Positions 1 to 5,181 are shown, counted from the stretch's first letter. The stretch is DNA of 5,356 bases from Arthrobacter sp. (GCA_025464925.1 JAODMS010000169.1:1-5356); one strand, 5' to 3'. The notes: a model not told the origin generated them from the sequence alone. Numbers and translations are program-made.

Positions 1-146
1 AACATCGACACCAGCGAGATCACCAGCATCCGCGGATGACGGACAAGGTAGAGCACGTCCTCGACCGTGGCCCCCAGACCGAAGCCGAAAACGGTCAGCA
101 TGATGCTCACCTGGAGGGCGAGCTTCACCAGCTCCGCGGGGTCCAT
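1..146 (-). CDS. Bile acid:sodium symporter (BASS)-like transporter, N-terminal part
   Basis: This is the first 48 codons of a gene that continues past the left edge. The visible protein begins MDPAELVKLALQVSIMLTVF and continues with GFGLGATVEDVLYLVRHPRM. That is a first transmembrane helix, a short polar loop ending in a 'RHP' turn, and the start of a second helix. This pattern resembles the N-terminus of BASS-family carriers, integral membrane proteins that move organic anions, often with sodium. The ATG at 146 was chosen because the hydrophobic helix follows at the usual distance and a G-rich stretch lies 6 nt upstream. The neighbour upstream in transcription is the coiled-coil gene, 219 nt away across a strong hairpin. 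Family assignment rests on sequence pattern alone; the conserved substrate-binding helices are outside the window, so substrate cannot be judged. Another small multi-spanning transporter remains possible. Confidence 0.72.
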   Translation of the reverse strand, partial: MDPAELVKLALQVSIMLTVFGFGLGATVEDVLYLVRHPRMLVISLVSM

Positions 147-152
147 GCTAAC

Positions 153-166
153 CCCCGCGTACGGGG
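153..166 (-). promoter_or_regulatory. Small hairpin next to the BASS-like start codon
   Basis: On the transcribed strand a CCCCG / CGGGG stem with a 4-nt TACG loop ends 6 nt before the ATG at 146. The G-rich 3' arm is also the only Shine-Dalgarno-like sequence for this gene, so folding could limit ribosome access. The stem is only 5 bp and chance occurrence in GC-rich DNA is possible. Confidence 0.3.
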
Positions 167-266
167 ATGCCGGAACACATTGATGACTCCTGCCAGGTCC
201 ATCGGTGTCTGACGAAGGCCGGCCGGGGAAGGCCACGTCCGTTGTCGGCTTCGTCGAGGCGTTCTT

Positions 267-311
267 CCCCGGTTTCCTGAGCCAGGCGCTTCGACATGGC
301 TCAGGAAGGGG
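267..311 (-). terminator. Perfect 11-bp stem-loop between coiled-coil gene and BASS-like gene
   Basis: TTCCTGAGCCA at 274-284 pairs perfectly with TGGCTCAGGAA at 297-307 around a 12-nt loop. CCCC at 267-270 can pair with GGGG at 308-311, extending the stem past a 3-nt bulge. It lies about 55 nt beyond the stop of the coiled-coil gene and about 120 nt before the BASS-like start. No T-run follows on either strand, as is common for actinobacterial terminator-like hairpins. It could end the upstream transcript or stabilise its 3' end; the dyad would form on either strand. Confidence 0.55.
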
Positions 312-365
312 CTGTCGATGCCTCGCCGGTCCATCGTTCCCGGTGTCGTCGAGGATCGAGGCGGG

Positions 366-797
366 TTACCTATTGTCGGCTGCCTCCGCGGCGTCGGCGT
401 CGGCCCGGGCCACGGCGGCAGCCAGGACGTAGTACTCGGCCTGCTGAAGGGTGAAGACGGCGAAGGTGACGGCGGCCTCGGCGTCGTACTCCGCGTTTTC
501 GGCGGTTCGTTCCGCGCGGGCGACGGCGCGGTCGGCGCGCCGCGCCTGAGCATGGTCGCGCAGCGACTCGAACCCGTCGGCGACGGATTCCTGCATTTGT
601 TTCCAGCGGTTGGAGATCTCCGCCGATCGCTCATCGACCTTCTTATCCAGATCGGACTTGGCTTCGGCGATCGAGGTGCGCAGCTCCTCGGTGCGGGCCC
701 TGAGTTTGGCCTCGCTCTCGGCGCGGGCCCCGGCAGCTGAGTCCTCGAGTTCCTTCGCCTGGTTTCCGAGATTAATCAGTGCGTCTGAGAGTGCCAT
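366..797 (-). CDS. Hypothetical Ala/Glu-rich coiled-coil protein (143 aa)
   Basis: No function is recognised. The protein is almost entirely charged and alanine-rich, with no signal peptide and no cysteine. Residues about 10-60 (GNQAKELEDSAAGARAESEA onward) and 75-105 (DHAQARRADRAVARAERTAE) look like long amphipathic helices suited to a coiled coil. W65 is the only tryptophan. Residues 103-135 are different: they are rich in Ala, Phe and Tyr and include FAVFTLQQAEYYVLAAAVAR. This is a mildly hydrophobic helix that could pack against the coil or a membrane. A longer frame opens at 812, but the ATG at 797 is preferred because AAAGGA lies 6 nt upstream of it, inside the would-be extension. It sits 162 nt after the sulfatase and 219 nt before the BASS-like gene. 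The preserved long frame and good ribosome site support a real gene. A structural or scaffold role is only a guess. Confidence 0.8.
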   Translation of the reverse strand: MALSDALINLGNQAKELEDSAAGARAESEAKLRARTEELRTSIAEAKSDLDKKVDERSAEISNRWKQMQESVADGFESLRDHAQARRADRAVARAERTAENAEYDAEAAVTFAVFTLQQAEYYVLAAAVARADADAAEAADNR

Positions 798-803
798 TGC
801 TGT

Positions 804-809
804 TCCTTT
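804..809 (-). promoter_or_regulatory. Ribosome binding site of the coiled-coil gene
   Basis: AAAGGA on the minus strand, 6 nt before the ATG at 797. It decides the start, because it lies inside the five-codon N-terminal extension opened by an in-frame ATG at 812, which has no comparable site. Confidence 0.7.
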
Positions 810-921
810 CAACGTAACGTCCTGGATTGGGTAGGGGCTGAGGCGCCGGACGTGAGTGCTCAGCCGTCACAGCTTGATACCGACGTCGTTCGCGGCTGCG
901 TTCGGCCGTCCAATCTTGTGC

Positions 922-954
922 GGCGGTAACGTGCGCGTCGCCGGCACAGCCGCC
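922..954 (-). terminator. Imperfect hairpin just after the sulfatase stop
   Basis: GGCGG at 922-926 pairs with CCGCC at 950-954, and GTGC at 931-934 pairs with GCAC at 944-947, giving a stem broken by an internal loop. It begins 5 nt beyond the sulfatase stop codon. Position and GC content fit a factor-assisted or non-canonical terminator, but there is no T-run and the stem is interrupted. Confidence 0.4.
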
Positions 955-959
955 CTTAA

Positions 960-3263
960 CTAGGAGGTGTAGCGGATGTTGACGTTTTTGATGGTGCCGT
1001 TGAAGGGGAAGGGCGCCTTGTCGTAGTAATCCAGGGATACCGGTGCGCCCAGGGACATGCCGATGTCAAGGCAGTCGTTGGCGCTGAACAGCAGCGGGGC
1101 GCTGACCGGGACCATGCCTTTGGCGAAGGTTTGGCCATTGACCGTCATGACAATATTCAGCGGCCCCGCCGGCTTTGGCTCCGCGTAGGAGGTTTCTATC
1201 TCGATCTTGGCGGTGCCCTCAGGGAGCGGGCTTTCCGAGCGGATCTTGGTCCGCTGCACGATGAACAGGTTGTATTCGTAACAGAGGTACCCGTCCTCGA
1301 CGAAGCAGGTAAGGCCGCCGCCGGAGCCGCCGAGCTTGTACAGCACCCCGTTGGCTCCGGGTGGGATGTGCGCGTCGATGGTGACCCGGTTGGCGCGGTT
1401 TCCGAGGCTGGGCGCGCAGATTTCGGGCACCCGGGTGATGTCGCCGGTGAAGTTCCATTCCCGGTAGGGGGTCGAGACCCTCAATTCGGGATGGAAGACG
1501 AGGACCCAGAGTCCGCCGCCCACGGGATAGACACTGTTCCTGGCCGCTTCGATGGAGAATATTTCCTTCATCTGGGCAAGCTTCTCGGGCATGTCCGCGG
1601 CAAGGTCATGGGCCTGGCTCCAGTCCTTGTCGAGGTTGTAGAGTTCCCACACGTCCTGGTCCGGTGTCCAGTCCCGGATTCCGGGCGGAGCCCCGGGGGT
1701 CCAGGGTGTCCGGGGGCCGAAGGCCGATGCCATCCATCCGTCGTGGTAGATCGCGCGGCTGCCCATGATCTCGAAATACTGCGTCAGGTGTGTTCCTTCC
1801 GCAGCCGGGGCATCGAAGGTGGGGGCAAAACTGACGCCGTCGATGGGGTCCTGGGTGACTCCGTTCACGACCAGTGGCGGTGTGATGCCAAGGATGTCAT
1901 AGATGGTCGGCACGATGTCGGTGCAGTGTTGGAATTGGCTGCGTACCATCGCGTCCGGGGTGATCCTGGCAGGCCACCGGACGGCCAGGGGGTTTCGGGT
2001 TCCGCCCAGATGCGAGGCGAGGAGCTTCATGCCCTTGTAGGGGGTGCTGCCCGCCCATGCCCATCCGGCGTGGTACTGGTTGTCGACCTTGGGGGAACCG
2101 AGCACGTCGAGTCCGCCGAGCTCGTCCAGGGCCTTGATGTGCATGTCGATGGTCGTGGGTATGTTGTTCTGGGCCAGCAGCTCGCTGATGGTCCCGTTCT
2201 GGCCTTCTCCGGATGAGCCGTTGTCGCCCCAGATATAGAACACCAGGGTGTTATCGGTGTATCCGAGGTTATCCAGTTCGTCGACGAGGCGTCCGACCTG
2301 CACGTCAACGTGCTCCGTGAAGCCCGCCGCGACCTCCATCAGCCGCCTCTGGAATGGCCGCTGGTCCTCGGGAATGTCCTCCCAGGCCTCCAGCGTCGGA
2401 TCCCGGGCAGTCAGCTCGGCATCCTGGGGGATCCAGCCCGCGTCCTTGGCCCGGTTGTAGGCCCGCTCCCGGTATGCGTCCCAGCCGTCATCGAATTTGC
2501 CGGCGTACTTGTCGGCCCATTCCTTCATGATGTGATGGGGTCCGTGCACGGCGCCGCTCGCCCAATACACGAAGAACGGCTGGTCCGGTTCCAGGGCCTT
2601 GTGGTATCTGAGCCAGTGGATCGCGTCGTCAGCCAGGTCCTCGCTGAGATGGTAGCCCTCTTCGGGGGTTTTCGGCGGAAGAACCCCGGTCGTATTGCGG
2701 ACGAGATTAGGCTCGTATTGTGACGCCTCTCCTGCCAGAAACCCGTAAAAGTAATCGAACCCCAAGCCGGTCGGCCAGTTCTGGAACGGTCCGGCGAGGG
2801 AGGTCTCGATCGCGGGGGTGTTGTGCCACTTGCCGAACGCAGCGGTCGAGTAGCCGTAGTCCTTCAAAACCTCCGCGCAGAGCGCACTGCTCCTCGGGAT
2901 CTCACCCGCGTAGCCGTCCCAGTCATTGGCCAGTTCTGCTATCTGCCCGTTACCGATGCGGTGATGGTTGCGGCCGGTGAGCAGCGACGCCCGGGTGGGC
3001 GAACACATCGCCGTCGTATGGAACCGGCTGTAGCCAAGACCTTCATTGTGGATGCGGGAAAGCGTGTCGGTGCGGACCTCCCCGCCGTACGTGGTCGGGA
3101 GTCCAGGGCCGACGTCGTCAATCAGGACAATCAGGATGTTCGGCGCGTCGTCCGGTAACCGTTTCGGTCGCTCCCGTTGCGCGTAGCTCGACTCCTGCAT
3201 GGTCCGACCGGCGATACTCGCGGAGGGAGTCGGCGGGAAAGGCAGATTCTCCTGCGAATGCAT
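960..3263 (-). CDS. Arylsulfatase, Cys-type (formylglycine-dependent), 767 aa
   Basis: Type I sulfatases hydrolyse sulfate esters using a formylglycine made from an active-site cysteine and a bound calcium ion. Expected residues are all visible: D49-D50 (VLIDD), C87 and R91 in AMCSPTRASLLTG (the sulfatase signature with the modified Cys), K145 and H147 in GYSTAAFGKWH, H240 in VHGPHH, D347-N348 in WGDNG, and K410 in TPYKGMK. The catalytic alpha/beta domain covers about 40-570. About 190 further residues form a Gly-, Val- and Thr-rich, beta-like C-terminal domain. The length is near that of the large mycobacterial AtsA/AtsD type (about 780-790 aa). There is no signal peptide, so a cytosolic enzyme is likely. 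The frame is open to 3614, but the ATG at 3263 has AGAGG 6 nt upstream. A formylglycine-generating enzyme is needed but not present here. The gene is intact; substrate cannot be told from sequence. Confidence 0.95.
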   Translation of the reverse strand: MHSQENLPFPPTPSASIAGRTMQESSYAQRERPKRLPDDAPNILIVLIDDVGPGLPTTYGGEVRTDTLSRIHNEGLGYSRFHTTAMCSPTRASLLTGRNHHRIGNGQIAELANDWDGYAGEIPRSSALCAEVLKDYGYSTAAFGKWHNTPAIETSLAGPFQNWPTGLGFDYFYGFLAGEASQYEPNLVRNTTGVLPPKTPEEGYHLSEDLADDAIHWLRYHKALEPDQPFFVYWASGAVHGPHHIMKEWADKYAGKFDDGWDAYRERAYNRAKDAGWIPQDAELTARDPTLEAWEDIPEDQRPFQRRLMEVAAGFTEHVDVQVGRLVDELDNLGYTDNTLVFYIWGDNGSSGEGQNGTISELLAQNNIPTTIDMHIKALDELGGLDVLGSPKVDNQYHAGWAWAGSTPYKGMKLLASHLGGTRNPLAVRWPARITPDAMVRSQFQHCTDIVPTIYDILGITPPLVVNGVTQDPIDGVSFAPTFDAPAAEGTHLTQYFEIMGSRAIYHDGWMASAFGPRTPWTPGAPPGIRDWTPDQDVWELYNLDKDWSQAHDLAADMPEKLAQMKEIFSIEAARNSVYPVGGGLWVLVFHPELRVSTPYREWNFTGDITRVPEICAPSLGNRANRVTIDAHIPPGANGVLYKLGGSGGGLTCFVEDGYLCYEYNLFIVQRTKIRSESPLPEGTAKIEIETSYAEPKPAGPLNIVMTVNGQTFAKGMVPVSAPLLFSANDCLDIGMSLGAPVSLDYYDKAPFPFNGTIKNVNIRYTS

Positions 3264-3269
3264 GTGCCA

Positions 3270-3274
3270 CCTCT
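3270..3274 (-). promoter_or_regulatory. Ribosome binding site of the sulfatase
   Basis: AGAGG on the minus strand, 6 nt before the ATG at 3263. It decides the start against a 117-codon in-frame extension reaching 3614, which would be translated from a repeat-bearing region with no sulfatase-like content. Confidence 0.7.
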
Positions 3275-3296
3275 TCAGAGCCCGGCCATGGGGCTG

Positions 3297-3326
3297 AAAT
3301 AGAGTTGTGCGGAAATGCCGCGTGAA
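3297..3326 (-). promoter_or_regulatory. Possible sulfatase promoter
   Basis: On the minus strand TTCACG (3321-3326) and CTATTT (3297-3302) are 18 nt apart and could be -35 and -10 elements. The -10 is 33 nt upstream of the start codon. The -35 lies inside the first upstream dyad repeat, so a protein bound to the repeats could compete with or assist RNA polymerase. The match to consensus is weak and is supported mainly by position. Confidence 0.3.
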
Positions 3327-3396
3327 TTTGTGTGGCGGGAATACCGCGTGAATTGCGGAGTGCCGCGTGAATTCAGTGTTGCGGGCATGCCGCGTG
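3309..3396. repeat. Four dyad repeats (GCGG-N4/5-CCGC + GTGAATT) upstream of the sulfatase
   Basis: Four copies of a short inverted repeat lie in tandem: GCGGAAATGCCGC (3309-3321), GCGGGAATACCGC (3335-3347), GCGGAGTGCCGC (3355-3366) and GCGGGCATGCCGC (3381-3393). The first three continue with an identical GTGAATT tail, making a 19-20-bp unit; the fourth continues GTG then diverges. Dyad starts are 26, 20 and 26 bp apart, with spacers of 6, 0 and 7 nt between units. Arms are conserved while centres vary, as expected for protein-binding sites. The near-26-bp phase of two intervals would roughly keep sites on a similar DNA face. They end 46 bp before the sulfatase start, so an operator array for this gene is the simplest reading. 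A REP-like repeat or a set of RNA hairpins is an alternative. Confidence 0.7.
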
Positions 3397-3698
3397 GCTG
3401 ATTCCCGCATCGTACCACCGCTCATATCAGCGGCAACAGGTCCGGCGGCCGAAGGTTTCAATGGAGACAACCGGCGCGTCCAGGACATTTCGCCGCCACG
3501 TCCACCCCGTTCCCTCCACGCCCGTCCGGTGACGGATCCGCCATATCGGACTTCGGGAGACCTTCCGTAGTGCCTCACGCCAGGATGCTCGCGAAATGGT
3601 CGTGCGTGCCCCACGTATTTTTGCTAGCGAAACCGGTGGCCGCATGGCATCGGTTTTGTCGGCTGCGAGGCTGATGAGCTGTTGCTGGATGGCGTTGA

Positions 3699-3800
3699 TG
3701 CCGACTCTCCGGCTACAACTGGACGGAAACGCTCCGTCAGCGCGACAAACTGGTCGTCCAGCTCCTGGCCGCCAAGAAAGCCAGCACGCAGCTTCCATAG
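3699..3800 (+). pseudogene. Possible 3' remnant of an unidentified gene
   Basis: A short frame that follows a TGA (3696-3698) and ends at TAG encodes a tail containing GYNWTETLRQRD and KLVVQLLAAKKASTQLP. This looks more protein-like than its surroundings: a balanced amphipathic helix with few Arg/Pro runs. It is also immediately followed by two strong hairpins, as the end of a transcribed gene would be. No start codon or ribosome site fits, and no family is recognised. It may be the tail of a deleted gene or a chance frame. Confidence 0.25.
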
Positions 3801-3811
3801 CAATATCGGAA

Positions 3812-3841
3812 CCCGCCCCGGACGGTCTTCCCCGGGGCGGG
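3812..3841. terminator. Perfect 10-bp GC-rich hairpin (first of two)
   Basis: CCCGCCCCGG (3812-3821) pairs perfectly with CCGGGGCGGG (3832-3841) around a 10-nt loop. It starts 11 nt after the stop of the possible remnant gene. It is very stable, and terminator-like in position for plus-strand transcription, although no T-run follows. Confidence 0.6.
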
Positions 3842-3847
3842 AAGGCT

Positions 3848-3877
3848 GACCGCAGGCTCAGTGCCCTGCCTGCGGTC
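3848..3877. terminator. Perfect 10-bp hairpin (second of two)
   Basis: GACCGCAGGC (3848-3857) pairs perfectly with GCCTGCGGTC (3868-3877), again with a 10-nt loop, only 6 nt after the first hairpin. The arms are unrelated to the first pair, so this is not a duplication. The short run CGTTTCG follows. Two adjacent hairpins of identical geometry suggest a tandem terminator. Confidence 0.6.
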
Positions 3878-4084
3878 CGTTTCGCCGCGAGCGGACCGCT
3901 TTCATGATGTCAACCTGCTCGTCCGCTTGTCGTACCCCCGTGGACGCTCGCTCTTGGCGATCCTCGCACCGTGATCGGCCGCCCTTGTCATCGGCCCCAG
4001 CTAAGCCGCCATTCGAACAGTGAAAAACCACCTTTCTGAACGAACAGTCACAGTGGGGGGAGCGGGCGGAAGGTGTCGCGGTGG

Positions 4085-4530
4085 GGGACCGATGCTCCTA
4101 TGGATCGTCAAGAGAATTTGATAGGTCCTTCCGCTATGTGGGCAGGTTGTAGGGCGGCGTAGATTTCGCGGGCGACGTAGCGTTTGAGGCAACGGATGAT
4201 CTCGGGTTTGGACAGGCCTTGCTGGGTGCGCCGGTCAGCATAGGCACGGGTGCGTGCGTCGTAGCGCAACCGGCCGAGAACGACGATGTAGAGGGCGTTG
4301 TTGGCGGCGCGGTCACCGCCGCGGTTGAGTCGGTGACGGTGGGTTCGGCCGCTGCTGGCCGGGATAGGAGCGGCCCCGCAGAGGTGCGCGAACGCGGCTT
4401 CGGAACGTAGCCGGTCGGGGTTGTCCCCGGCGGTGACGAGTAGTTGCCCGGCGACTTCGGTGCCGACACCAGGAAGGGCAAGCATGTGTGGTGCGGCTAC
4501 GGTGATGAGCTCCTGGGCCAAATAGTGGGC
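4085..4530 (-). mobile_element. Remnant of an IS110-family insertion sequence
   Basis: The span covers the C-terminal transposase piece plus a short 3' flank including TATGGATCGTCA, the kind of short tail that follows the transposase stop in this family. The 5' half of the element is absent. In the IS110 subgroup that half would carry the catalytic DEDD domain and the left-end region that encodes the bridge RNA. Members of the family usually lack clear terminal inverted repeats and target duplications, so both outer edges given here are approximate. Confidence 0.55.
4108..4521 (-). pseudogene. IS110-family transposase, C-terminal fragment (5'-truncated)
   Basis: The readable protein is 137 residues, against about 340-420 for an intact transposase. 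It contains the C-terminal IS110/IS116/IS902 domain: a helix-hairpin-helix-like LALPGVGTEVAGQLL at 14-27, the AFAHLCGAAPIPASSG segment with the conserved serine pair S56-S57, then RHRLNRGGDRAANNALY, and the tail GLSKPEIIRCLKRYVAREIY. In this family the serine acts with an N-terminal RuvC-like DEDD domain, which is wholly missing. The first codon is TTG, and a stop (4534-4536) lies five codons further upstream, so translation from a proper start is not evident. The copy should be inactive. The lost 5' end abuts the dehydrogenase fragment on the opposite strand, showing that the break removed the front of both genes. The domain itself reads without frameshift, so the event may be fairly recent. 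Confidence 0.9.
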
Positions 4531-4763
4531 CGATTACCGTCCCGAAAAACAACTGGTTCAAGGGACAGACGATGGGATCGGGTCAATGCCCGGTCAAGAA
4601 ATACAACCGGCCTCTGCGCGACCTTGTCACGGGCGGAAAGGCCAGCCCCTCCTTCATCGTCAGCCACGAACTGCCGTTGGATCAGGCCCCCGAGGGCTAC
4701 AGGAACTTCGACAGCCGCGAAGACGGCTGGACCAAAGTCGTCCTCCACCCAACCAAAGCCTGA
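4509..4763 (+). pseudogene. Zinc-dependent alcohol / formaldehyde dehydrogenase, C-terminal fragment
   Basis: The frame holds the last 70-80 residues of a medium-chain dehydrogenase resembling glutathione-independent formaldehyde dehydrogenases. Recognisable pieces are NNWFKGQTMGSGQCPVKKYN, RPLRDLV, PSFIVSHELPLDQAP, GYRNFD and GWTKVVLHP, then a stop at 4761-4763. The intact family is about 380-400 aa and binds catalytic zinc and NAD(P) through parts that are missing here. Homology probably begins near 4530; the codons from 4509 on belong to the antisense of the transposase remnant. An ATG at 4572 opens a 63-codon frame, but no good ribosome site precedes it and the product would lack cofactor and zinc binding. 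The fragment keeps its natural stop and shows no internal frameshift. Its missing front coincides with the missing front of the IS110 transposase, so a deletion or rearrangement at that point is likely. Confidence 0.88.
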
Positions 4764-4803
4764 GAGCCCGGAGCGGGGAACTTCGCTGCGGGAACGAGCA
4801 ATT

Positions 4804-4848
4804 CCCGAACGTGGTACTGATGCGGTCAGTGATCGGTCGGGGTTTTTG
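4804..4848 (+). terminator. Possible terminator after the dehydrogenase fragment
   Basis: An outer stem CCCGA (4804-4808) / TCGGG (4837-4841) encloses an inner hairpin ACTGA (4816-4820) / TCAGT (4826-4830). A TTTTT run (4843-4847) follows on the plus strand almost at once. Its place 40 nt after the dehydrogenase stop and the T-run fit an intrinsic terminator of the once-intact gene. Both stems are short. Confidence 0.4.
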
Positions 4849-4997
4849 GTCATGTCGGTTGCGCAAGAGACGACAAAATGTCGCGTGAGCTTGTTACGCT
4901 CTTCCCGACCTCTGCACCATGACGGTGAAGCTCCGGCGTCGGCCAGAAGGGGGACGTACTCTCTCCGCGCTCCCGAAATGCTGACGATCCAGTTGGG

Positions 4998-5048
4998 CAC
5001 CGGATCGCGTGGCGCAAGGGAACCCGCAAGTTCCCGAGCCATCCGGTG
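4998..5048. ncRNA. Nested three-part stem-loop, possible structured RNA or attenuator
   Basis: CACCGGAT (4998-5005) pairs perfectly with ATCCGGTG (5041-5048). Inside it, GGC (5011-5013) pairs with GCC (5038-5040), and then GGGAAC (5018-5023) pairs with GTTCCC (5030-5035) over a 6-nt loop. All 17 pairs are Watson-Crick, separated by a 5-nt bulge and a small internal loop. A second hairpin, AGGATC / GATCCT, follows at 5055-5071. An alternative pairing of GATCC (4986-4990) with GGATC (5002-5006) would disrupt the outer stem, which allows a switch in principle. It is not a riboswitch class I recognise, and which strand is transcribed is unknown. A DNA-level palindrome left by a mobile element is the main alternative. 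Confidence 0.35.
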
Positions 5049-5101
5049 ACGTCTAGGATCGCTCTGATCCTCCAAACGGATTGCACGCCCATCACTTACT
5101 C

Positions 5102-5113
5102 ATTGAAATCAAT
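5102..5113. promoter_or_regulatory. AT-rich palindrome ATTGA-AA-TCAAT
   Basis: A perfect 5-2-5 inverted repeat in an unusually AT-rich patch of otherwise GC-rich DNA, about 180 bp upstream of the rightward gene. It could be an operator. It resembles the palindrome at 5170 in length and AA centre but not in arm sequence. Confidence 0.25.
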
Positions 5114-5138
5114 CATGAAGGACCCGAGCATGTCCGCG

Positions 5139-5144
5139 TACAAT
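5139..5144 (+). promoter_or_regulatory. Possible -10 element TACAAT
   Basis: TACAAT is close to the sigma-70-type -10 consensus and lies between the two palindromes. The sequence 17 nt upstream (TGAAGG) is a poor -35. If used, it would give a leader of about 140 nt for the gene at 5291. Confidence 0.2.
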
Positions 5145-5169
5145 CGGGGGCAGTGAACCGCCCGGTTCC

Positions 5170-5181
5170 TTGTGAACACAA
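5170..5181. promoter_or_regulatory. Palindrome TTGTG-AA-CACAA
   Basis: A perfect 5-2-5 inverted repeat, about 110 bp upstream of the rightward start. TTGTGAACACAA has the look of a dimeric regulator half-site pair. It is downstream of the possible -10 at 5139, a position suited to a repressor. No regulator gene is visible in the window. Confidence 0.3.

Larger units (their letters stand above)
3421..4107. other. Gene-poor region between sulfatase control region and IS110 remnant
   Basis: Nearly 700 nt without a convincing intact gene. Open frames exist on both strands, but their composition is Arg/Pro/Ser-rich and lacks recognisable motifs, as expected from GC-rich noncoding DNA. Items that stand out are a possible gene tail at 3699-3800, two perfect hairpins at 3812-3877, a short AGCGG-A-CCGCT palindrome at 3890-3900, and the direct repeat CGAACAGT at 4014-4021 and 4041-4048. 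The last 150 nt may include the right end of the IS110 copy. Confidence 0.5.

Noticed and set aside
1131..2216. A 361-codon plus-strand open frame opposite the sulfatase.
   Set aside because: It is the antisense shadow of a sulfatase whose catalytic motifs are all present on the minus strand. Its protein shows no motif and has the Val/Gly/Asp-rich composition typical of GC-rich antisense frames.
3309..3396. The repeats as a CRISPR array.
   Set aside because: The intervals are 0-7 nt, far too short for spacers, the unit is about 20 bp and diverges, and no cas gene is near.
3264..3614. A 117-codon N-terminal extension of the sulfatase.
   Set aside because: The frame is open by chance. A good ribosome site precedes the ATG at 3263, the extension would be translated through the dyad repeats, and it has no signal peptide or family similarity.
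3427..3798. A 123-codon minus-strand frame in the gap right of the sulfatase.
   Set aside because: It is rich in Arg, Trp and Cys with no recognised motif, lacks a ribosome site and overlaps the more protein-like plus-strand tail.
4005..4025. TTCGAAT on the minus strand as the T-loop of a tRNA or an integration site.
   Set aside because: The flanking 5-nt arms do not pair as a T-stem, no anticodon arm can be drawn, and there is no integrase gene.
4764..5000. A bridge RNA for the neighbouring IS110 remnant.
   Set aside because: The dehydrogenase fragment separates this region from the transposase piece, the left end of the element is missing, and no pair of guide loops could be matched to flanking DNA.
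4444..5075. Long open frames of about 190-200 codons on both strands across the dehydrogenase fragment.
   Set aside because: Both run through the antisense or wrong frame of recognised transposase and dehydrogenase pieces, and the parts beyond show no motif or convincing start.
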